Assembly (NCBI GenBank): GCA_964551295.1
Contig: CAZKDJ010000070.1
Location: forward strand, 1-18,493
Origin: JAFGED01 sp964551295
GTDB lineage: Bacteria; Chloroflexota; Anaerolineae; B4-G1
Direction of reading: 5' to 3'
DNA length: 18,493 bases
Numbering within the stretch: position 1 is the stretch's first letter; every line of letters begins with the position of its first letter. A program made the position numbers and the translations under genes. Under the pieces are notes generated by a model that was not told where the DNA came from, ran no database searches, and saw nothing but the letters and a program-made list of their open reading frames with translations. Below, one piece after another: positions 14,276-18,493 of the stretch.

Positions 14276-15528
14276 CTTTTCTCCTCCAGCAGTTCTAGAA
14301 TCACTGCCTCGATTTCTTCCGACTGGGGTAGCAGTATGCGCTCCCTGCCGGGAGCGGTTTGCTCGATGGTGCAGCACTCACCGAGGTCAGCGGTGGCAAT
14401 GTCCTCGGCGGCAATGCTCGATGCCGATAGCGCCAGATCGATCGTCCCGCGCAGGGAGAGGTCGGTCTCCAAACTGCTGCCGACGGCGGCCCACAGCGTG
14501 GGGGATTGGGCGATCAGGTCGGGCAGCATCTCGAGCTGCAGCACGCGCTCTTGGGCGGCCAGGACGAGCTGCCGCTGGCGGAAGGTGCGGTCGAAACCGG
14601 GGGTTGGGACGACGCGGGTGCGGGCGTAACGTAGGGCCAGTACTCCGTTTAGGTGCTGCTGACCTGCCGGGATGAACAGCGGTTCGTAGCCGTAGTGGTT
14701 ATCCGGAAAGTCGGCGTCGTCGATGGGCTCGACGACGGCCACGTCCACGCCGCCGATGGCGTCCACGAGCGTGACAAAGCTATCAAAGCGTATCAGTGCG
14801 GCGTGATGCACGGGAATGCCCAGCGTGGTCGAGACCGTCTCTCGGGCCAGCGCCAAGCCGTCCGTGGCCTCGTCCCGCTCGCCTATGCCGTATACGCTGC
14901 CCGCGCGGGTCTGCCCGTGTCCGGGCACCTCCACGTACAGGTCGCGGGGGATGGAAAGCAGAAAAGCCCGCTCAGCCTCTGCGTCCAGGTACAGCAGCAT
15001 CAGCATGTCGATCTCGTCTGGTGAGGCGCGCTGGCCGTCGACGCCCATGATCAGGAGCGTGGTGGGCGTCTTTAGCCCGTCGGAGTGAGGCAGCAGCTCA
15101 GACGGCGACGACGGGTTGGCCGAGAGTGTGGGCTGCGCCGTCGGGATGGAGCCGTCGGGGGCGCGGCCGGTGATGGCCAGCGTGTGCGCCAATCCGGCGA
15201 GCGCGGCGACGAGGCCGCCGCTGAGGAGCACCAGGGTGACGAGCGTCGCCGCGCGGCGCAGGGGAGGACGCAGCAGCGCGGCCAGAGGTTTGCGGTCCTC
15301 CCTGTGCTGGGTTATCCTCTGCCACGAATGAACTGGTGTCAGCGGGACTTGCTCTCCCACAGCGGTCAGCGTCTCGGTCAGGCGCTTAGCGACCTCGGCC
15401 AGTTCCTCGATGCGTGCCTGGCAGGCGGGACAGGCGAGCAGGTGAGCCCCGATCCGCTGGCGCTGGCCGGGCGGGAGGTTGTCCTCCTGGTAGGACACCA
15501 GTTGGCGGTCGCTTGGATGTCTGCTCAC
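14272..15528 (-). CDS. Fusion of anti-sigma zinc-finger domain, membrane helix and LCP enzyme domain
   Basis: Start chosen at GTG 15528, which overlaps the sigma-factor stop as GTGA; another GTG at 15564 would add 12 residues unlike the family. The product has 418 residues. Residues 1-45 form a ZAS/zf-HC2-type anti-sigma domain: H4 and then H29-xxx-C33-xx-C36. Such domains bind the matching ECF sigma factor in the cytoplasm. One membrane helix follows (about 94-119), then a Ser/Pro-rich linker and an LCP domain (about 158-310) with LIMGVD (159-164), SIPRDLYV (192-199), VDAIGGVDV (255-263) and YARTR (301-305). Compared with the LCP lipoprotein downstream, RTDNTD is replaced by SPDEID (169-174) and RINTAY by RAGSVY, so activity may differ. 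Inference: an external LCP domain coupled to sigma-factor release. Confidence 0.85.
   Translation of the reverse strand: MSRHPSDRQLVSYQEDNLPPGQRQRIGAHLLACPACQARIEELAEVAKRLTETLTAVGEQVPLTPVHSWQRITQHREDRKPLAALLRPPLRRAATLVTLVLLSGGLVAALAGLAHTLAITGRAPDGSIPTAQPTLSANPSSPSELLPHSDGLKTPTTLLIMGVDGQRASPDEIDMLMLLYLDAEAERAFLLSIPRDLYVEVPGHGQTRAGSVYGIGERDEATDGLALARETVSTTLGIPVHHAALIRFDSFVTLVDAIGGVDVAVVEPIDDADFPDNHYGYEPLFIPAGQQHLNGVLALRYARTRVVPTPGFDRTFRQRQLVLAAQERVLQLEMLPDLIAQSPTLWAAVGSSLETDLSLRGTIDLALSASSIAAEDIATADLGECCTIEQTAPGRERILLPQSEEIEAVILELLEEKR
14281..14287 (-). promoter_or_regulatory. Shine-Dalgarno site GGAGGAG deciding the LCP lipoprotein start
   Basis: GGAGGAG on the minus strand, 5 bases before the ATG at 14275 and inside the last codons of the fusion gene. 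With the ATGA overlap and the lipoprotein signal that follows directly, it rules out the longer frame beginning at 14377. Confidence 0.85.
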
Positions 15529-16112
15529 GTCGCGTCCCCCAGATGATAGCCCAGAGCGGCGCACGCCTCACCTTCCAACAGCCGGGCCAGCGTCTCCTGG
15601 CCGTAGGCGACGCGCGACTTGGCCGTGCTGACCGGACAACTCAGGGCCTGGGCCATCTCGGGATATGAGAGGCCTCCAAAGTAGCGCAGGATCAGTGCCT
15701 GGCGAGATTTGCGCGGCACCTGGTTCAACGCCTTCCACACCATCTGTTGCATGCCCCCCAATTCGAGCGCGACGTCCGGTTGGTGTGCATCTGTTTCGTC
15801 CTCGGGCTCGCGTCCAAATTCTAACCACTCCTGCAGCGAGAGCAACTTGAACCGCCGCCGGCGCTGTAGGTCGCGGCAGCGGCTGGTGACGATGACCTTG
15901 AGCCAGGTGGCGAAAGTCGCCCGCTGCGGGTCGTATCGCGCTAGGTTCTTGAAGGCGTAGATGAAAGCCTCCTGGGTCGCGTCCTCGGCATCCTGCCGGT
16001 TCTGTAGAAGCATATAGGCCAGCCTGAGCACGGCTGGGTAGTGTGTATCGTGCAGTTTCCGGGCGGCGGGTTCGTCGCCCGCCAGCGCGCGCTCGATTAG
16101 GTCTTGGGTCAT
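15525..16112 (-). CDS. ECF-type RNA polymerase sigma factor
   Basis: A 195-residue sigma70-family factor of the extracytoplasmic-function group. Region 2 spans about residues 10-90, with the core-binding 'NRQDAEDATQEAFIYAF' type segment at 38-54 and 'TFATWLKVIVTSRCRDLQRRRR' type sequence for -10 recognition near 66-87. Region 4 spans about 120-180, with a helix-turn-helix reading 'LSYPEMAQALSCPVSTAKSRV'. A short acidic linker separates them. There is no region 1 or 3, as expected. ATG at 16112; no strong Shine-Dalgarno sequence. Its stop overlaps the start of the anti-sigma/LCP fusion, so the two are translationally coupled, the usual arrangement for a sigma factor and its inhibitor. Targets unknown, probably including envelope genes. 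Confidence 0.95.
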   Translation of the reverse strand: MTQDLIERALAGDEPAARKLHDTHYPAVLRLAYMLLQNRQDAEDATQEAFIYAFKNLARYDPQRATFATWLKVIVTSRCRDLQRRRRFKLLSLQEWLEFGREPEDETDAHQPDVALELGGMQQMVWKALNQVPRKSRQALILRYFGGLSYPEMAQALSCPVSTAKSRVAYGQETLARLLEGEACAALGYHLGDAT

Positions 16113-16172
16113 AGGATTAGCCAGTTCGCGGTGTGGCTACGATTTGAGTTGCTGTGTCGACCGCGTGCTGGC

Positions 16173-16201
16173 TATATAACCATCTTTGTCAAAGCTGTCA
16201 A
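16173..16201 (-). promoter_or_regulatory. Promoter of the sigma/anti-sigma-LCP/LCP operon
   Basis: On the minus strand: TTGACA (16201-16196, perfect), a 17-base spacer, and TATATA (16178-16173, five of six). The start site would be near 16166 and the leader about 54 bases. This is a housekeeping-type promoter. GAACTT overlaps the -35 box (GAACTTGACA) and resembles the -35 element used by many ECF factors, so a second, self-regulated promoter at the same place is possible, though no clear ECF -10 element was found. Confidence 0.7.
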
Positions 16202-16212
16202 GTTCTGTAAAG

Positions 16213-17127
16213 TCAGCCATCACATCCCGAAGAAGACGTCGTCGCGAATGGTATGGCATCATCTTCATACAGCCATCCCAACCTGTCCATCGGCAAGATC
16301 TCCAGGTATTCATCCCAATCAAACGTCGACCGCACGGTAAGCAAAGGTTCGGCTTTTTCTCCATTGGCAAAGTACAGGAAATCCATCGGTAGATAGAGCG
16401 ATTGCCATGGCGATAGCTGCTGTTCCCAGGCGTAGTCTGCTCCATTGTGGAACACCGAACTCTGCGGGAAAATCAGATCGAACTGATGCCCGTCGATCAC
16501 GAATTGGACGCATCTTTCGGCTTTTCTAGCGTCCTGCTTGTCTCTGGGAAAGACAGGTATGTAGAATAAATTCTCGTTGTCAATGATCGGCAAGGGCAAA
16601 TGCACGTAACTCGCCTCGTAATACCACCCTCTTGCGCACTCTTCGCTGTCCTTTAACAGCATCCCACGATGGCCTAATTCCGGTGGCGCCTTGGTCTCCA
16701 ACTCCTCCTTTGACCGGGATATATCTTCCAGGGGTAGCTCTAGATTCAGATCCACTGAGAATGTAACTGTCTCTGTGATGCCTTCGTATCCCACCGTGAA
16801 AGCATGGTTCCCCTCACGCAAAGGCCGATCGGGTCTGAAAACAAAGACAATGGGAGGAAGCCCAAAGACAATGGGAAGCCCATAGTCGTAGCGAGCATCA
16901 GGATCGTCCGACTCTCGATGGGCGTCGATACATTCGCCTTCTTCTAGTGTGCGGCCCTCGGAGCGGCACAATATGGCTGGGTATTGGGCAAAACCATACA
17001 CTTTATCGACGCTCTGACCGTCTAGGAGGAATCTGGCATTCTGCACTTTGCCGGGCAGAAATTCTAGAGCGTGAAGATTATCGCCAAACGTGTTGTCATT
17101 GTAATTCGTACGATATCTGGTGCTCAA
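16213..17127 (-). CDS. C-terminal remnant of the split WD40 gene: extracellular-looking domain of unknown family
   Basis: The frame is open from just below 17217 to the stop at 16215-16213; the only early start codon is TTG at 17127, with no Shine-Dalgarno sequence, and coding-like sequence (NVWFPPDDSTISISQPTI) lies upstream of it. Removing the inserted element and one target copy (17210-17298) joins this frame exactly to the WD40 frame. The 304 residues read as a beta-rich, probably extracellular region: 'ARFLLDGQSVDKVY' (about 31-44), 'VFRPDRPLREGNHAFTVGY' around 95-114, later 'CVQFVIDGHQFDLIFP' (near 207), and no membrane helix. 'REGNHAFTVGYEGIT' resembles the 'l.pG.H.v.v.a.d' strand of Ig-like repeats. 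Family not recognised. It is probably no longer made as part of the full protein. Confidence 0.55.
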   Translation of the reverse strand: MSTRYRTNYNDNTFGDNLHALEFLPGKVQNARFLLDGQSVDKVYGFAQYPAILCRSEGRTLEEGECIDAHRESDDPDARYDYGLPIVFGLPPIVFVFRPDRPLREGNHAFTVGYEGITETVTFSVDLNLELPLEDISRSKEELETKAPPELGHRGMLLKDSEECARGWYYEASYVHLPLPIIDNENLFYIPVFPRDKQDARKAERCVQFVIDGHQFDLIFPQSSVFHNGADYAWEQQLSPWQSLYLPMDFLYFANGEKAEPLLTVRSTFDWDEYLEILPMDRLGWLYEDDAIPFATTSSSGCDG

Positions 17128-17209
17128 CAGGAGCGGGTTGCTCTGTCTGATCTTTCCAATGATGGTGGGCTGAGAGATGCTTATCGTGCTGTCGTCAGGT
17201 GGAAACCAT

Positions 17210-17217
17210 ACGTTGCT
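17210..17217. repeat. Left copy of 8-bp target-site duplication ACGTTGCT
   Basis: ACGTTGCT directly borders the GGCTCATGTC end of the inserted element. The identical octamer borders its other end at 17299-17306. Confidence 0.85.
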
Positions 17218-17298
17218 GGCTCATGTCCAGACAGAGTGCGAAGTAGGCCCAGTCAGGCAGCAAAACGGCCTTCCGAGCACCAGTTCTTGACATGAGCC
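17218..17298. mobile_element. 81-bp miniature inverted-repeat element (MITE), ISL3-like signature
   Basis: The ends are exact 10-base inverted repeats, GGCTCATGTC (17218-17227) and GACATGAGCC (17289-17298). Similarity continues imperfectly to about 22 bases (AGA and GTGC matches). The 81 bp are flanked by a perfect 8-bp direct repeat, ACGTTGCT. There is no room for a transposase, so it would move in trans. Known for the family: ISL3 elements make 8-bp duplications and have ends beginning GGC, so an ISL3-type parent is the best guess; other groups with 8-bp duplications are not excluded. It lies in a WD40 gene, adds 14 foreign residues, and introduces the TGA at 17255-17253. Confidence 0.8.
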
Positions 17299-18410
17299 AC
17301 GTTGCTTTGCCTGTGCCAAGAATGCTCAGGCGTTGCTGTAAGGGGTGTGAGTGTGTCTGGCGGTAAGGTGGCCGTTTGTGTAGAGAGAAGGAGTGGCCTG
17401 GTGGTGTAGATCGTGTCTACAGGCCATATCCGCACGTTACCATCGACATAGCCCAAGGCTATGTGCTGACCGTCTGGACTTGTATCAAAGCTGCGAATGT
17501 CAAGATTAGTATCTAGGATACAGTTGAATCTGTCACGTAAGCCAAGGTCTACTGATATGCAGGCAGAAGTCTGAGACATGAGCAGAGGAAATTCCCGCCC
17601 GAGTAAAAATACACTGTTTGTACTGTGTATTGTCCGAACATGACTGCCGGTGGACAAGTCCCATACATCTATCACTCCGGTGAACTGACTGGTTGCGCTT
17701 GCCACTTTTTGATTGTCCGTGCCCCAGGCAACGATGGTTGACTCATGCCCGTGACTGATTGTTCGCAGAGGGTCGCCACTGGCAGCTTCCCAGAAATATA
17801 GATTCCGCCATGCGCCTGCCCCAAGCGTCTGCCCGTCAGGGCTGATGGTCAAGTTATCAATCGCGCCTGTGTATACAGAGGTGCGTGTTTGCCGAACACC
17901 TCCATCTGAGACTCGTAGCCATACGAGCGCACCATCAGAGTCCCAATCGGCACGTTCAGCGATGATTAGCGTTCGTCCATCTGAACTAAAAACCACCCCC
18001 TCGATCAGAGTCGAACGGTTAAAGGATCTTGTATGGTGTCCGGTATTTGCTTCCCAGAGCGACACTATACCGTCGTAACTGGCACTGGCCAGTGCCTGTC
18101 CGTCAGGGCTAAACGCCAGACCGGTAATACAATCCGTATGGGCTGACCAGGTGTGCAACAAGTCTCCATTTTTCACCTGCCAGAGGTATATGTTGCCGTC
18201 CTCATCTCCTGTTGCAAGCAGACTGCCATCAGTATTGAACACCACGCTCATTATCCAGGCCGAAGCGCCTGCGGGATGCTGAAGAAGGGTTGGCGAAGAG
18301 CGAATGAGTAGGATCGCGGTGATGGCGACGATCAGTAGTGGCACGGCCACCAGAATCAACCACCGTCTTGTGCGAGGGTTGAATGGAATAGTTTTTGTCA
18401 CGTTTGTCAT
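17253..18410 (-). CDS. Membrane-anchored WD40 beta-propeller protein, truncated by a miniature element
   Basis: ATG at 18410 is preceded by AGGAG at 18422-18418, 7 bases away, so the start is secure. Residues about 16-38 form one membrane helix after a basic stretch (NPRTRRWLILV), placing the rest outside the membrane. WD40-type repeats fill about 50-335: SPDGQALAS and SPDGQTLGA turns, 'DGNIYLWQV', 'DGIVSLWEA', 'VIDVWDLSTG' and 'DGNVRIWPV' strands, about seven blades with one or two degenerate, enough for a closed propeller. A Pro/Thr-rich linker follows (LPPDTLTPLTATPEHS). From residue 372 the sequence comes from the inserted element and stops after 385. Uninterrupted, the protein would be 702 residues, with the domain now left at 16213-17127 at its end. 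The propeller itself may still fold. Its binding partner is unknown. Confidence 0.8.
   Translation of the reverse strand: MTNVTKTIPFNPRTRRWLILVAVPLLIVAITAILLIRSSPTLLQHPAGASAWIMSVVFNTDGSLLATGDEDGNIYLWQVKNGDLLHTWSAHTDCITGLAFSPDGQALASASYDGIVSLWEANTGHHTRSFNRSTLIEGVVFSSDGRTLIIAERADWDSDGALVWLRVSDGGVRQTRTSVYTGAIDNLTISPDGQTLGAGAWRNLYFWEAASGDPLRTISHGHESTIVAWGTDNQKVASATSQFTGVIDVWDLSTGSHVRTIHSTNSVFLLGREFPLLMSQTSACISVDLGLRDRFNCILDTNLDIRSFDTSPDGQHIALGYVDGNVRIWPVDTIYTTRPLLLSTQTATLPPDTLTPLTATPEHSWHRQSNVAHVKNWCSEGRFAA
17299..17306. repeat. Right copy of 8-bp target-site duplication ACGTTGCT
   Basis: Identical to 17210-17217. On the minus strand it encodes S-N-V of the WD40 protein. The same S-N-V is regenerated when the element and the left copy are taken out. 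Confidence 0.85.
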
Positions 18411-18493
18411 AGGGCAACTCCTGTCAAGTCTCTATGCAACTATCTATTACCCACATCTCCGGGGTGGCCAATACGTGAAGGCTCTGTATCGAC
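18411..18493 (-). other. Upstream region of the WD40 gene, cut by the window edge
   Basis: It contains the AGGAG ribosome-binding site of the WD40 gene (18422-18418). No convincing -35/-10 pair or coding sequence is visible in the remaining 70 bases. Confidence 0.4.

Noticed and set aside
14275..14377. Longer start at 14377 for the LCP lipoprotein
   Set aside because: ATG at 14275 has GGAGGAG, an ATGA overlap and begins a proper lipoprotein signal; the extra 34 residues would bury that signal.
15528..15564. Longer start (GTG 15564) for the anti-sigma/LCP fusion
   Set aside because: GTG at 15528 gives the usual 4-base overlap with the sigma stop and a protein starting just before the zinc-finger motif; the 12 extra residues have no family support.
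16137..16260. Alternative minus-strand frame continuing past the stop at 16213 ('DFTELDSFDKDGYIAS')
   Set aside because: It reads protein-like for a short distance but runs through the strong sigma-operon promoter and lacks any link to a start or domain; probably chance.

Overview
The window looks like a chromosomal piece of a G+C-rich, free-living bacterium, most plausibly a Chloroflexota (Anaerolineae-like) organism. That is inference, from three things: large GT-C type membrane glycosyltransferases with Ig-like beta-sandwich tails, WD40 proteins hung on a single membrane anchor, and AT-richer low-complexity tracts of the type 'CTCCAATCTCCAAT' / 'AAATTGCAAATGGC' scattered through otherwise GC-rich DNA. 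No rRNA, tRNA, CRISPR array or phage gene is visible.

Layout. (1) 1-449, the 3' end of a ZIP/GufA metal transporter, followed by a strong hairpin. (2) 545-7880, a tightly coupled plus-strand operon (4-base stop/start overlaps) of three polytopic GT-C/DUF2142-like glycosyltransferase-type proteins; all three end in copies of one beta-sandwich module. (3) 7979-9451, a membrane-protein gene of visibly lower G+C that is cut in two by one in-frame TAA. (4) 9535-11010, an O-antigen ligase/polymerase-type protein. (5) 11049-12396, two unrecognised genes, the second with its own good promoter, Shine-Dalgarno site and intrinsic terminator. (6) 12473-16112 on the minus strand (read right to left): ECF sigma factor, a fusion of an anti-sigma zinc-finger domain with a LytR-CpsA-Psr (LCP) enzyme domain, a lipoprotein LCP enzyme, and a prepilin peptidase. 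(7) 16213-18410 on the minus strand: a membrane-anchored WD40 gene now split by an 81-bp miniature transposon-like element.

How the genes may work together. Regions 2, 4 and 6 point to the cell surface: membrane glycosyltransferases that would use lipid-linked sugars, a polymer ligase/polymerase, and two LCP enzymes, a family that transfers polymers from lipid carriers to the cell wall. The sigma / anti-sigma-LCP / LCP genes overlap by 4 bases at each junction, so they are probably made together. The fusion suggests that an LCP enzyme domain outside the membrane is physically tied to sigma-factor sequestration inside.

The most striking findings are the miniature element with an exact 8-bp target duplication, whose removal restores a 702-codon reading frame; the anti-sigma/LCP fusion; the in-frame stop in the 7979-9451 gene; low-complexity tracts lying inside a glycosyltransferase coding sequence; and a near-consensus promoter formed by one such tract in front of the prepilin peptidase, which would give a leaderless mRNA.
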